Shown: positions 1 through 9,257 of the stretch, piece by piece | Layout of the letters: the number at the start of each line of letters is the position of its first letter | Numbering within the stretch: the stretch's first letter is position 1 | Source: Nocardia mikamii NBRC 108933 | Lineage (GTDB): Bacteria; Actinomycetota; Actinomycetes; Mycobacteriales; Mycobacteriaceae | NCBI RefSeq assembly: GCF_001613505.1 | Contig: NZ_BDCM01000013.1 | Coordinates: forward strand, 62,001 to 126,000 | Length of the DNA: 64,000 nucleotides | Reading direction: 5' to 3' | Notes under the pieces: model-generated | The model's database searches: none | Told to the model about the DNA's origin: nothing | What the model saw: the letters and a program-made list of their open reading frames with translations, nothing else | Translations under genes and position numbers: made by a program

Positions 1-873
1 GTGCACGCTCTCGGCGGAACCGTGGTGGTGCTGGAGCGCTTCGACGCCGAACAGGCGCTCGCCGCGATCGAACGCTATCGCGTCACCCACAGCCAGTGGG
101 TGCCGACGATGTTCGTGCGCATGCTGAAACTCGACGAGAGCGTGCGTGCCCGCTACGACGTCTCGAGTATGCGAGTCGCCGTCCACGCCGCCGCACCGTG
201 TCCGGTGCAGGTGAAGCAGGCGATGATCGACTGGTGGGGGCCGGTGCTGCACGAGTACTACGCCTCCACCGAAGGAAACGGCGCCACCTTCATCGACAGC
301 GAGCAGTGGTTGCGCAAGCCCGGTTCGGTCGGGCCGGCGGGCTTGGGCGCGGTTCGCATCTGCGACGACGACGGGCGCGAGTTGCCCGCCGGTGAGATCG
401 GCACCATCTATTTCGAACGCGAGGAAGTCCCGTTCGACTACCACAACGATCCGGAGAAGACCGCGAAGGCGATTCACCCGGATCACCCGACCTGGACCAC
501 CACCGGCGATATCGGCTACATCGACGCCGACGGGTTCCTGTTCCTGACCGACCGCAAGGCGTTCATGATCATCTCCGGCGGGGTGAACATCTACCCGCAG
601 GAGATCGAGGACGCCCTGGCCCTGCACCCCGACGTCCTCGATGTGGCGGTGATCGGTGTGCCCGACGAGGAGATGGGCGAATCGGTGAAGGCGGTCGTCC
701 AGCCCGCCCCCGGCGCGGAGCCGGGATCCGAACTGGCGCAACGACTCCGCGATTTCCTGCGCGAGCGCATCGCCCACTACAAGGTGCCGCGCAGCTTCGA
801 CTTCGCGGACGAATTGCCTCGTACACCGACGGGAAAGCTGGTCAAGGGCAAGCTGCGCGCGCAGTACGTGTGA
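1..873 (+). CDS. Acyl-CoA synthetase (AMP-binding, FadD-like), C-terminal part
   Basis: Adenylate-forming ligase that would activate a fatty or aromatic acid to acyl-AMP and then acyl-CoA. The frame is open at the window edge and these 290 residues are the C-terminal half; family members are about 500 residues, so the N-terminal half with the P-loop lies outside. Visible motifs, counted from position 1: YASTEG (87-92), TTGD (167-170) whose Asp binds the ribose, the hinge region after LTDR (182-185), SGGVNIYPQEIE (192-203), and the C-terminal PTGK whose Lys279 is the catalytic lysine. All key residues of the C-terminal domain are present. Substrate cannot be told from sequence. The downstream gene faces it, so it is the last gene of its unit. 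Confidence 0.9.
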   Translation: MHALGGTVVVLERFDAEQALAAIERYRVTHSQWVPTMFVRMLKLDESVRARYDVSSMRVAVHAAAPCPVQVKQAMIDWWGPVLHEYYASTEGNGATFIDSEQWLRKPGSVGPAGLGAVRICDDDGRELPAGEIGTIYFEREEVPFDYHNDPEKTAKAIHPDHPTWTTTGDIGYIDADGFLFLTDRKAFMIISGGVNIYPQEIEDALALHPDVLDVAVIGVPDEEMGESVKAVVQPAPGAEPGSELAQRLRDFLRERIAHYKVPRSFDFADELPRTPTGKLVKGKLRAQYV

Positions 874-931
874 GGGTCGGTCGGGTCGGGCTCGCCCGGC
901 GACCACGAAACTCACCGGGAATCAATGCTTT

Positions 932-2668
932 TCATCGTGGGACGTTGCGCAGATTCGATCGAGCCATGTCGATCATGCGGCCCACTCCGCCGGTGAGCAC
1001 GATCTTGCTGGCTGCGAGCGCGAAGCCGCGTACCTGGGCCGCGGTGATGTGCGGCGGCAGGGACAGGGCGTTCGGATCGGTGACCAGGTCGACCAGCGCG
1101 GGGCCCGGATGTGCCAGCGCCTCGGCGAGGGCGGCGTGGATGTCGGACGGTTCGGTGACTCGCACGGCATGGATGCCCGCGGCGCGGGCCACGGCGGCGA
1201 AATCGACCGGGGCATGGTCGGTTTCGAAATTCGGCAGGCCGTCCACCAGCATCTCCAGCCGCACCATACCCAGCGACGAATTGTTGAAGACGATGATCTT
1301 CACCGGCAGCCGATGCAGCGCCACGGTGAGCAGTTCACCCATCAGCATGCCCAACCCGCCGTCGCCGGACATCGAGATCACCTGCCGGTCCGGATAGGCG
1401 AATTGCGCGCCGATGGCATGCGGCAGGGCGTTGGCCATCGTGCCGTGCAGGAACGACCCGATCACCCGGCGGCGGCCGTTCGGCGTCAGATAGCGGGCCG
1501 CCCACACATTGCACATGCCGGTGTCGACGGTGAAGATCGCGTCGTCGGAGGCGACTTCGTCGAGGATATCGGCGGCGTATTCCGGGTGAATCGGCGTGTG
1601 GTCGGCCACATTTCGGGTGTAGGCATCGACGACCTGCTCGAGCAGGCGGTAGTGCTCGCCGAGCATGCGGTCCAGGAATTCGCGGTCGGATTTCTGCCTC
1701 AGCAGTGGTAGGACCGCCCGCAGCGTTTCCCGGACGTCGCCGTGCACGGCCAGCTGCAGCGGCGTGCGCCGGCCGAGGCGGGCGGCGTCGTGGTCGATCT
1801 GCACCGTATTGGATCCCGGCAGGAATTCGTCGTAGGGAAAATCGGTGCCGACCAGCACGACCAGGTCGGCCTCGTGCATGGCCTTGTAGCAGGCGCCGTA
1901 GCCGAGTAGACCGCTCATTCCCACGTCGTGGGGATTGTCGAACTGGATCCATTCCTTACCGCGCAGGCTGTGCCCGATGGGTGCGTGCAGCAGTTCCGCG
2001 AGCCGCATCACCTCCTCGTGCGCCTCGCGCACGCCCGCACCGCAGAACAGGGTGACGGTGCGCGCCGCGTTCAGGGTGTCGGCGAGCGCCCGCACCGCTT
2101 CGGCGGCAGGCATGACGTGGCCCAGTTCGGAGACGAGGCTCGTCTCGCCGGTCGGATGCGCGGCGTCGAGCTGCGCGACGTCGCCCGGCAGCACCACCAC
2201 CGACACCTCGTGGCGAGCCAGCGCATGCTGGATCGCGATCCGCAGCATGCGCGGCATCTGCGCGGGACGGCTGATCATTTCGCAGTACCCGCTGCATTCG
2301 ACGAAGAGCCGTTCCGGATGGGTTTCCTGGAAGAACTGGGTGCCGATCTGATCGGAGGGGATGTGGGAGGCCAGCGCCAGCACCGGCGCTCCGGTGCGGT
2401 GCGCGTCGTAGAGGCCCTGGATGAGATGCGTGTTGCCCGGGCCGCAGCTACCCGCGCAGACGGCCAGGCGGCCGGTCAATTGCGCCTCCGCCGCCGCGGC
2501 GAAGGCGGCGGCCTCCTCGTTGCGCACGTGCACCCATTCGATGTCCGGGGTGCGGCGTACCGCGTCGACGATCGGATTGAGGCTGTCCCCCACCACGCCG
2601 TAGATCCGCCGCACTCCGGCCTGCACGAGAACGTGCACGAATTGGTCGGCCACATTCGTTTTCGCCAT
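932..2668 (-). CDS. poxB: Pyruvate dehydrogenase (quinone) / pyruvate oxidase, PoxB-type
   Basis: Thiamine-diphosphate and FAD enzyme that decarboxylates pyruvate to acetate and CO2 and passes electrons to membrane quinones. The 578-residue length fits PoxB (about 570). N-terminal Pyr domain carries RNEE with catalytic Glu51; the PP domain carries the TPP motif from GDG (435-437) to NN (463-464). The sequence after Glu51 (AAAFAAAAEAQLTG) and the GSCGPGNTHL segment are typical of the family. The ATG is preceded by GGAGGAG six bases upstream. An acetolactate synthase is the main alternative, but the overall sequence and single-subunit context favour PoxB. It is transcribed alone and converges on the acyl-CoA synthetase. 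Confidence 0.88.
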   Translation of the reverse strand: MAKTNVADQFVHVLVQAGVRRIYGVVGDSLNPIVDAVRRTPDIEWVHVRNEEAAAFAAAAEAQLTGRLAVCAGSCGPGNTHLIQGLYDAHRTGAPVLALASHIPSDQIGTQFFQETHPERLFVECSGYCEMISRPAQMPRMLRIAIQHALARHEVSVVVLPGDVAQLDAAHPTGETSLVSELGHVMPAAEAVRALADTLNAARTVTLFCGAGVREAHEEVMRLAELLHAPIGHSLRGKEWIQFDNPHDVGMSGLLGYGACYKAMHEADLVVLVGTDFPYDEFLPGSNTVQIDHDAARLGRRTPLQLAVHGDVRETLRAVLPLLRQKSDREFLDRMLGEHYRLLEQVVDAYTRNVADHTPIHPEYAADILDEVASDDAIFTVDTGMCNVWAARYLTPNGRRRVIGSFLHGTMANALPHAIGAQFAYPDRQVISMSGDGGLGMLMGELLTVALHRLPVKIIVFNNSSLGMVRLEMLVDGLPNFETDHAPVDFAAVARAAGIHAVRVTEPSDIHAALAEALAHPGPALVDLVTDPNALSLPPHITAAQVRGFALAASKIVLTGGVGRMIDMARSNLRNVPR

Positions 2669-3161
2669 ACGCTCTCCTCCACCGCTGTGATCGGCGCCGG
2701 CGTCTTCGCCTTCGCCCGGAGCCGAAGCTCCCTTCCCGGATGAACAGATTCGCGATTGCCACGAATACTACCGGGCAGGGCTACATGGAAATGGCGTCGG
2801 ACATCACGCCCGGACGTTTGCCGCAGCAGAGACGATTTTCGGGAAGAGCGCCGGGACTCTGCCCCACATTCGGTGCCGGAGGCGATCTACGGACAGGCCC
2901 GGCAACCGTCAGAGAAATTGCCTTTTGAATATTCACAGCGCAAACCTGCCGACGGGTAGAGCAGTCTTCCGCCCGAATCTCACCGACGCAAAGTCGCTGG
3001 TGAACAACAGATCTCGAGATACCGACCGACGGAAGCGCCGTACTGCGAGTACGACCGACAATGCGCGGGCGCCGTCGATGCGCTTACTGTACTTTGCTGT
3101 CCTGAATCGACCTGCGCTGCACGGCGGTTCACCGCTCACGCACCACCATCGTCCGGTCCGC
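2669..3161. other. Intergenic region, no gene seen
   Basis: About 490 bases between the start of poxB and the end of the HxlR gene. Base composition is more mixed than in the neighbours and short open frames here lack ribosome sites and recognisable products. It should contain the poxB promoter. A short dyad CGTACT-GCG-AGTACG sits at 3039-3053, but nothing links it to a regulator. Confidence 0.5.
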
Positions 3162-3602
3162 TCATGAGATGCGAGCGTCGTGGCTCTCGCGGTGGGCCAA
3201 CACCTCGCCCATGTGGTCCTGTGCCCAGGCTCTGAGGCCGCGCGTCAAGTGATGGAGTGAGAGGCCGAGTTCGGTGAGCTCGTAGGTGACCGTGACCGGG
3301 ACGGTCGGCGTCACCGTGCGGGTGAGCAGACCATCACGCTCGAGAGCCCGCAGGGTTTGAGTCAGCATCTTCTGGCTGACTCCGACCAGCAGGCGAGACA
3401 GTTCGGAGTAACGCATCGCTCCCGGGGCACGCGAGACACCGGGCCGATCGGACGCGGCGCCCGCATCCCCGCTCAACGCGCACAGAATCAGCACAACCCA
3501 TTTGTCGGAGATTCGATCGAGGAGTTGACGACTGGGGCATGCCGCCAGGAATGCGTTGTACTCCGCGCTGCTTCGAGCCCCCTCGAATACCTTCGCTGTC
3601 AC
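3162..3602 (-). CDS. HxlR-family transcriptional regulator
   Basis: DNA-binding protein of 146 residues, the usual size for HxlR/MarR-like winged-helix regulators that respond to electrophiles, quinones or redox stress. The signature CP-x-RQLLDRISDKW starts at Cys22, the cysteine commonly used as redox sensor in this family. The recognition part is RYSELSR to ERDGLLTR (64-95), followed by the wing. There is a loop insertion of about 15 Gly/Ala/Ser-rich residues (43-62) between the first helix and the winged helix that ordinary members lack. It is divergent from an aldo/keto reductase gene, with dyad sequences in the shared gap, the standard layout for a regulator of its neighbour. Confidence 0.88.
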   Translation of the reverse strand: MTAKVFEGARSSAEYNAFLAACPSRQLLDRISDKWVVLILCALSGDAGAASDRPGVSRAPGAMRYSELSRLLVGVSQKMLTQTLRALERDGLLTRTVTPTVPVTVTYELTELGLSLHHLTRGLRAWAQDHMGEVLAHRESHDARIS

Positions 3603-3630
3603 CGGTCTCGCCTTTCATCGGAGAGTTACG

Positions 3631-3664
3631 CACTTTCGAGTGCCTACTTCCCGAAAGGAAGTAG
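3631..3664. promoter_or_regulatory. Candidate HxlR operator, two dyads in divergent promoter region
   Basis: In the 126-base gap between the HxlR gene and the aldo/keto reductase there is a perfect inverted repeat CTACTTCC-CGAAA-GGAAGTAG at 3644-3664. Next to it lies a second small dyad CACT-TTCG-AGTG at 3631-3642. Placement is right for a regulator that controls both promoters. Binding is inferred, not shown. Confidence 0.55.
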
Positions 3665-3728
3665 CTCTCCAACAATGGTGCCAGGAGGTCGGAGACATCT
3701 CCTCCCGATAAGAGACGAAAGGCACCAC

Positions 3729-4595
3729 GTGAACGCACCCCTCCTTCCCGGCGGTACCCGAATGCTCGGCGACGCGACTGTCACCCGATTCGGCTACGGC
3801 GCCATGCAGCTCGCCGGCCCCGGGGTCATGGGGCCGCCCACCGACCGCGACGGCGCGCTGGCCGTGCTGCGCGAGGCAGTCGATGCCGGTATCACCCACA
3901 TCGACACCAGTGCCGCATACGGGCCTGATGTGACGAACGAGTTGATCCACGAGGCGCTGCACCCCTACCCGGACACGGTGTACATCGCCACGAAGGTCGG
4001 GGCGCGCCGCGACGCGCAGGGCGGCTGGCCTACGGCGCGGCGTCCCGAAGAGTTACGCGAACAGGTGCACCAGAACCTGCGGTCGCTCGGGGTCGATACG
4101 CTCGACCTGGTCAACCTGCGCATGGGCGATGCCGCAGGCCCCCAGCCCGGCTCGCTCGCAGCGGCGTTGGAGACGCTCGCCGACCTTCAGCAGGACGGTC
4201 TGATACGCCATCTCGGAGTCAGCAACGTCACCGCGGATCAAGTTGCCGAGGCGCGGAGCATCGTGGCGATCGTGTGCGTGCAGAACATGTACAACCTCGC
4301 CCATCGCCACGACGACGACCTCATCGACCGGCTCGCCGCCGACGACATCGCCTACGTACCGTACTTCCCGCTCGGTGGCTTCACACCGCTGCAGTCGGAG
4401 ACACTCGCCCGGGTCGCGACCCGGGTGGGTGCCGCGCCGCTGCCGGTGGCGCTGGCCTGGCTGTTGCGGCGCGCACCGAACATTCTGCTCATCCCTGGTA
4501 CGTCGTCCGCGGCTCATCTGCGCGAGAACATCGCCGGGGCCGGGCTCTCACTGTCGGATGAGGACGTCGCCGCGCTGAACGGCATCGCCCGCTGA
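3729..4595 (+). CDS. Aldo/keto reductase
   Basis: NADPH-dependent carbonyl reductase of the AKR superfamily, 288 residues from a GTG with AAAGG six bases upstream; the frame is open further 5' but runs over the HxlR gene. The (beta/alpha)8 pattern is clear. Of the catalytic tetrad, Asp59, Tyr64 (in DTSAAYG) and Lys89 (in IATKVG) are present. The position usually held by His is Arg131 (in VNLRMGD), as in a sub-group of bacterial reductases. The C-terminal IPGTSSAAHLREN binds the cofactor phosphate. It is probably controlled by the divergent HxlR regulator and may detoxify reactive carbonyls or quinones. Confidence 0.87.
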   Translation: MNAPLLPGGTRMLGDATVTRFGYGAMQLAGPGVMGPPTDRDGALAVLREAVDAGITHIDTSAAYGPDVTNELIHEALHPYPDTVYIATKVGARRDAQGGWPTARRPEELREQVHQNLRSLGVDTLDLVNLRMGDAAGPQPGSLAAALETLADLQQDGLIRHLGVSNVTADQVAEARSIVAIVCVQNMYNLAHRHDDDLIDRLAADDIAYVPYFPLGGFTPLQSETLARVATRVGAAPLPVALAWLLRRAPNILLIPGTSSAAHLRENIAGAGLSLSDEDVAALNGIAR

Positions 4596-4630
4596 CCATG
4601 CCGTCGAGGAACCGCCCGCCCTGCGGCCGC

Positions 4631-6172
4631 TCATCCCCCGCGCGCTCCCGGATCCTCCACGATCACTTCCGGCTCCGCCGGCCGCCCCGGCCACGGGCGT
4701 TCGGCGACCACCGGGAACTGTCCGGTGTGGTCGTGGCGAATGGCGGCTATGCGCAACACTTTTCGGCGCGTCAGGAACCATCCTCCGACGAGCACCGGGC
4801 CCATCGCGCAGACCGTCGCCACGACCGCCCAGCGTTGGATCGGGTCGCTGCTGCACGCCATCAGGGCGATCACGCCCGCCAGGAAGGCGAGGGTCGCGTA
4901 ACCGGTGTAGGGGGCGCCGATCATGCGGTAGGCGGGGCGGTGGGAGATGCCGTCCCACCAGCGGCGCCACAGGCGCAGCTGGCAGAGCAGAACCACCATC
5001 CACGAGACGATCGTGCCGAGAGCGGAGACGTTCAGGACGATCTCGAATGCCTTGTCCGGCACCACCGCGTCGAGGCCGACGCCGATCAGCGCGATCGCGC
5101 CGGTGGCCAGGATGCCGACATAGGGCACGCCGGTGCGCGACATCCGGGTGGCGACGGCGGGGGCGCTGCCGTTCGCCGACATCGACCGCAGGATGCGGCC
5201 GGTGGAATAGAGGCCCGCGTTGAGGCTGGAAAACGCGGCGGTGAGCACGATCAGATTCATCATCGACCCGGCGGCGGGGACGCCGATGCGGGCGAAGAAC
5301 GTCACGAACGGGCTCTCGCCGTCACGAAAGGCGGTGTAGGGCAGCAACAGTCCCAGCAGGACGAGTGAGCCGACGTAGAACACCCCGATGCGGGCGATGA
5401 CCGAGTTGATGGCGCGCGGCATCACCTCGTGCGGATTCTCGGTCTCCCCCGCGGCGATGCCGACCAATTCCACTGCCGCATAAGCGAAGACGACGCCCGT
5501 GGTGACCGTGACGAGCGGCAGCACGCCGGTCGGGAACAGGCCACCGTGATGCGCGATCACGCTCACCCCCGTGGACTCGCCCCGCAGGGCGAATCGGCCG
5601 GCGAGGAAGACCGTGCCCACGATCAGAAATCCGATGAGGGCGACGACTTTCACCAGCGCCACCCAGAATTCGAGTTCCCCGAACCACCGCACCGAGATCA
5701 AATTCGTGCCGACCACCGCGATCAGCGCCACCAGTGCGATCACCCACTGCGGCACCACCGCGAACGCACCCCAATATCGGACATATGTCGCGATCGCGGT
5801 GATGTCGACGATGCCGGTCATGCACCAGTGAAAGAAATACATCCAGCCGACGGCGAATGCGAGTTTCTCGCCATAAAATTCGCGTGCGTAGGATACGAAC
5901 GATCCGGACGACGGCCGGTACAGCACCAGCTCCCCCAGCGCCCGCAGCACGAAGAAGACGAAGACACCGCAGACCGCGTAGACCAGAAAAAGCCCTGGAC
6001 CTGCGTCGGCGAGACGTCCACCCGCACCGAGGAACAGTCCGGTGCCGATCACTCCGCCGATCGCGATCATCTGCAATTGACGGTTGCGCAACGACTTTCG
6101 GTAGCCGTCCTGCTCGGTATGCAACGCCGCGGCCAGAGCCGACAATTCGACGGGTCGGTGGTCTGTGCTCAT
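4631..6172 (-). CDS. Amino-acid permease, APC superfamily (AnsP/CycA-like)
   Basis: Inner-membrane proton symporter for an amino acid, 513 residues with about 12 hydrophobic helices. The first helix has the family signature IGGVIGTGLFLGAG, and GELVLYRPSSGSFVSYAREF follows helix 2. A C-terminal hydrophilic tail is rich in Pro and acidic residues. The chosen ATG at 6172 has GGAAGG eight bases upstream; another ATG 12 codons earlier (6208) has no such site. Overall resemblance is closest to asparagine and D-serine/alanine/glycine permeases; substrate not decidable from sequence. It ends 35 bases from the convergent aldo/keto reductase. Confidence 0.87.
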   Translation of the reverse strand: MSTDHRPVELSALAAALHTEQDGYRKSLRNRQLQMIAIGGVIGTGLFLGAGGRLADAGPGLFLVYAVCGVFVFFVLRALGELVLYRPSSGSFVSYAREFYGEKLAFAVGWMYFFHWCMTGIVDITAIATYVRYWGAFAVVPQWVIALVALIAVVGTNLISVRWFGELEFWVALVKVVALIGFLIVGTVFLAGRFALRGESTGVSVIAHHGGLFPTGVLPLVTVTTGVVFAYAAVELVGIAAGETENPHEVMPRAINSVIARIGVFYVGSLVLLGLLLPYTAFRDGESPFVTFFARIGVPAAGSMMNLIVLTAAFSSLNAGLYSTGRILRSMSANGSAPAVATRMSRTGVPYVGILATGAIALIGVGLDAVVPDKAFEIVLNVSALGTIVSWMVVLLCQLRLWRRWWDGISHRPAYRMIGAPYTGYATLAFLAGVIALMACSSDPIQRWAVVATVCAMGPVLVGGWFLTRRKVLRIAAIRHDHTGQFPVVAERPWPGRPAEPEVIVEDPGARGG

Positions 6173-6453
6173 GACCGGACCTTCCGGTGGACAACATTGA
6201 ATCTTCAAACAACGTAGCGCCGGACACCGGTACGTTCACCGGTGGGAATATCCATATACCGCGCGGTCGGTTCTCAGAAAATGGACAGCCGTACCCTCTG
6301 TGTCGAAAATTCAAACGTGCATAATCGAATTCGACGAGGGGCAATTCGATGTCGCCGAATCGTTGCCGGTCGGGTCCGGCGACCGCGATACCGGCACCCC
6401 GCCATACCCCGCGGGGAATTGCCGGCCCTCACACCTCGGCCCACGCTGGTCTC

Positions 6454-7410
6454 GTGAACGACATTCGATACGGCCTGCTCCTCCCCGGCGGCGTCGCGCA
6501 GTTGGAACGCGGCGGCGCGGCCCGCAGCCTGGCCGAGTTGGCGGTGACAGCCGAAGGGATGGGATTCGATTCGGTGTGGCTGGGCGATTCGCTGAGCCGC
6601 GCTCGGATCGAACCCCTGACGGTCCTCGCGGCCGCGGCGGCGGTAACCGAACGGATCACCCTCGGGACGGCTGCGCTGATGCCGGCCTACCGGCACCCGG
6701 TACAGGCCGCCGCCACCCTCGCATCGCTGGACCAGCTCGCCTCGGGCCGGCTGATCCTCGGCGTGGGCGCGGGCTTCCCGGACCTCAGCCGCGCCGAATT
6801 CGACCTCGTCGGCGTGGACTACCGGACCCGCTTCTCCCAGCTCGACGACACCGTAGACCTGTGGCGACGGCTGTGGTCCGGGAACACCGACCCGTTCCAC
6901 GGCAAGGTTCTCCACTACGACTGGTTGCCGGACGTCCCGCAGCCGCATCGGCCGGGCGGGCCGCCCATCTGGGCCACCGGTATCACCCCCGCCGCGCTCG
7001 CCCGGACCGGACGGCGGTACGACGGCTGGCTCCCCTACCCGCCGGATGTGACCACCTATGCCGACGGCCTGGCCACCGTCCGGTCTGCTGCGATCGCCGC
7101 CGGCCGCGCCGAAACATCCATCACCCCGGCACTTTTCGCGACCGTCTACCTCAGCGACGACGGACAGGAGGGCCGGGCGGCGCTGGACCGCTACGCGCAG
7201 GCGACCTACCGGATGCCGGTGGAGACGGTCGAAACGATCCAGGTCCTGCTGACCGGCACCGCCGAACACGTTGCGGCGCACCTGCATCGGTACATCGACG
7301 CGGGCGCCGAACACATCCTGCTGCGCATCGCCGCCCTCGACCCGGCTGAGTTCACGGGGCAATTGGCCCTGATCGAGCCCCTGCTACAGCCCATGACGAT
7401 GTCGCGCTGA
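6454..7410 (+). CDS. LLM-class flavin-dependent oxidoreductase
   Basis: Luciferase-like monooxygenase fold, using FMN or F420, 318 residues from a GTG (VNDIRYGLLLPGG). The frame opens at 6349, but residues before this GTG look non-coding and the family begins at this beta-strand. Typical elements are the early DSVWLGDSLSR, ERITLGTAALMPAYRHPV and LILGVGAGFPD. A WATGITPAALART segment lies near the cofactor site. No clear ribosome site precedes the GTG, so the start is uncertain. Substrate unknown. It is followed by a strong hairpin terminator. Confidence 0.82.
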   Translation: MNDIRYGLLLPGGVAQLERGGAARSLAELAVTAEGMGFDSVWLGDSLSRARIEPLTVLAAAAAVTERITLGTAALMPAYRHPVQAAATLASLDQLASGRLILGVGAGFPDLSRAEFDLVGVDYRTRFSQLDDTVDLWRRLWSGNTDPFHGKVLHYDWLPDVPQPHRPGGPPIWATGITPAALARTGRRYDGWLPYPPDVTTYADGLATVRSAAIAAGRAETSITPALFATVYLSDDGQEGRAALDRYAQATYRMPVETVETIQVLLTGTAEHVAAHLHRYIDAGAEHILLRIAALDPAEFTGQLALIEPLLQPMTMSR

Positions 7411-7449
7411 CACCTGATCCAGCACCGCCTTCGGGTGAGCCGGGTCGAC

Positions 7450-7481
7450 GCTCGCCGCGGTCCATCGGGATCGCGGCGAGC
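7450..7481 (+). terminator. Hairpin terminator after LLM oxidoreductase
   Basis: Arms GCTCGCCGCG (7450-7459) and CGCGGCGAGC (7472-7481) are perfectly complementary; the stem continues inward four more pairs (one G-U) around an ATCG loop. It lies 40 bases after the LLM stop codon. No U-tract follows, as is common in actinobacteria. Confidence 0.7.
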
Positions 7482-7610
7482 CCGACGCCGGGCAGCCGCT
7501 GTTTGTGACACCGAATACTTGTGCCGCACATCACTTCTCCGCACTGTCACGCCGATCGCGCGAGCGGCATCTTGTGTTCGTTCACCGATCACGACAGCAA
7601 GGACGACGTC

Positions 7611-8096
7611 ATGGAACCCCGTTTCACCCTCACCGGCAGTGCACTCGGCGCCAAGTTCGCCAAGCGATTCGGCAACACCAGCATGGTCATCCTCCAGTCG
7701 ACGCTGCCCAAGGCGACCCAGGACCTGATGATGCTGCGCGTCAGCCAGATCAACGGCTGCGGGTGGTGCACCGATGTGCACAGCAAGGACCTCGCGGCCG
7801 CCGGCGAGCCCGCGGTGCGCATCAACCTGGTCGCCGCGTGGCGCGAGGCGTCGGTGTTCAGCGAGGCCGAGCGGGCCGCGCTGGCGCTGGCCGAGGAGGG
7901 CACCCGTCTGGCCGACGCCCACCAGGGAGTCTCGGACGAGACCTGGGCGCAGGTGCGCAAGCATTACGACGACGACCAGATCGCCGCACTGGTCGGCCTG
8001 GTCGCGCAGATCAACGCGGCCAACCGGCTGGGCGTGATCGTGCGCCAGCAGGGCGGCTCGTACGAGCCCGGCATGTACGCCGAGGTCAACGGCTGA
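7611..8096 (+). CDS. Carboxymuconolactone decarboxylase / AhpD-like protein
   Basis: Small all-helical protein of 161 residues in the CMD/AhpD superfamily. It carries the redox motif C50-GW-C53 with His57 three residues further (CxxCxxxH), the active site of AhpD-type peroxidase partners. ATG at 7611 has AAGGA about eight bases upstream; an in-frame ATG at 7521 has none. Such proteins act in peroxide defence by handing electrons to a peroxiredoxin, or have unknown redox roles. No ahpC lies next to it here, so the partner is unknown. Transcribed alone. Confidence 0.85.
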   Translation: MEPRFTLTGSALGAKFAKRFGNTSMVILQSTLPKATQDLMMLRVSQINGCGWCTDVHSKDLAAAGEPAVRINLVAAWREASVFSEAERAALALAEEGTRLADAHQGVSDETWAQVRKHYDDDQIAALVGLVAQINAANRLGVIVRQQGGSYEPGMYAEVNG

Positions 8097-8114
8097 TCAG
8101 CGAGCGAAACACGA

Positions 8115-8146
8115 TCCGGCCCGGGTGGTGGTCGACCTGGGCCGGA
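8115..8146. terminator. Bidirectional hairpin between convergent genes
   Basis: TCCGGCCC (8115-8122) pairs with GGGCCGGA (8139-8146); four further inner pairs, one a G-U, leave an eight-base loop. It sits between the AhpD-like gene (plus) and the unknown gene (minus), so it can end both transcripts. Confidence 0.6.
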
Positions 8147-8175
8147 CCGCTGCCGCAGTGGGCGCACGCCGTGCG

Positions 8176-9216
8176 TTACTTCGTGGCCTCGGCCAGGATC
8201 GCCAGCACCGGCTCGGAGGTGTAGAACGGCTCGAGGCGCTCGCGAATCAGCTTGGCCAGCACGCCGTTTCGCTTCGCCGCCTCGAGCACCGCGGGGCCGT
8301 AACGCAGAATCTCGGTGCGGATGTCGTCGGCGGACAGGCCGAGTTCGGGCAGCAGCGCGCCGAGGGTGTGGTCGCCGTACTTGGTGAAGAACACGTCGAC
8401 GCATTCATCGAGAAGCACACCCACGTACTCCTTGTCGCGGGTGGTGACGACGATGCGGTGCACCAGCAGGGCGAGTTCGCGCAGGTCGGCCTGGGTCAGG
8501 TAGTCGCGCAGGCCGCTGACCGGCTCACCGGCGTGCAGATCCCAGAACTCCATCGCCGCACCGTGCACCGGTGCGTCGCGCAGCATTTCCCGGATCGCGT
8601 TGTTGGTGCGCTTGAGTGCGAACATCGCACCCTTACCGGCCATATCCCCGATGAAGGTGCCGCTGCTGGCCTTCTCGGCGGCCTTGCGCGCGGACTTGGC
8701 CGCGTTGGTACCGAACGACACCAGCGATCCGACGCCCGGAACCTTGCTGGCCATCTGCCGGTTCGACTCCATGAAATCATCGATCAGCTTGTCGACGAAT
8801 TTGGACGCCGCCGTCGCCACCAAGGGGCTTTCGGTCAGCCGCTCCAGCAGGCGCTCCTGGGCCTGGTGCATGCCGAAGATCTTCTCCAGCAACGCTTCCA
8901 CGGGTTCGCGGTCCACGACGTCGCCGAGAGCGTAGTCGTTGTTCTCGGCGATATTGTCGTAGATCGCGTCGGCGAACACCGCCACCGAATCCTGTAGCAC
9001 CGGGCTGCCGCCGATGCGGTTCACGACGGTGCGCACGGTCTGCCGAGCGTCTTCGACGGAAACCACATCGCGGAAGACGATCGTGTCGGCGACCGCCAGC
9101 ACATCGTCGACATCACGGGCGACGACCTCGGCGAACCGATCTCCTGTCACCTCCGCCAGCAGATAGTCCACCTGCGCGTCGAGCAGTTTCGCGGCGACGT
9201 CCTGTGCTGCGGTCAT
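8176..9216 (-). CDS. Conserved-looking protein of unknown function, 346 aa
   Basis: Not recognised. The protein is predicted soluble and almost wholly helical, with many acidic residues, no signal peptide and no transmembrane segment. A short Gly-rich stretch (KVPGVGSLVSFGTNAAKSARKA) lies near the middle. The ATG at 9216 follows AAGGGGAA at good spacing, so the upstream open frame is not used. It is 41 bases downstream of another unknown gene on the same strand and the two probably form one transcript. Codon use matches its neighbours, which supports a genuine gene. Confidence 0.75.
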   Translation of the reverse strand: MTAAQDVAAKLLDAQVDYLLAEVTGDRFAEVVARDVDDVLAVADTIVFRDVVSVEDARQTVRTVVNRIGGSPVLQDSVAVFADAIYDNIAENNDYALGDVVDREPVEALLEKIFGMHQAQERLLERLTESPLVATAASKFVDKLIDDFMESNRQMASKVPGVGSLVSFGTNAAKSARKAAEKASSGTFIGDMAGKGAMFALKRTNNAIREMLRDAPVHGAAMEFWDLHAGEPVSGLRDYLTQADLRELALLVHRIVVTTRDKEYVGVLLDECVDVFFTKYGDHTLGALLPELGLSADDIRTEILRYGPAVLEAAKRNGVLAKLIRERLEPFYTSEPVLAILAEATK

Positions 9217-9257
9217 CGGTTCCCCTTCAGCTGTCCGGACCGCCGGACCAGCCGGAA

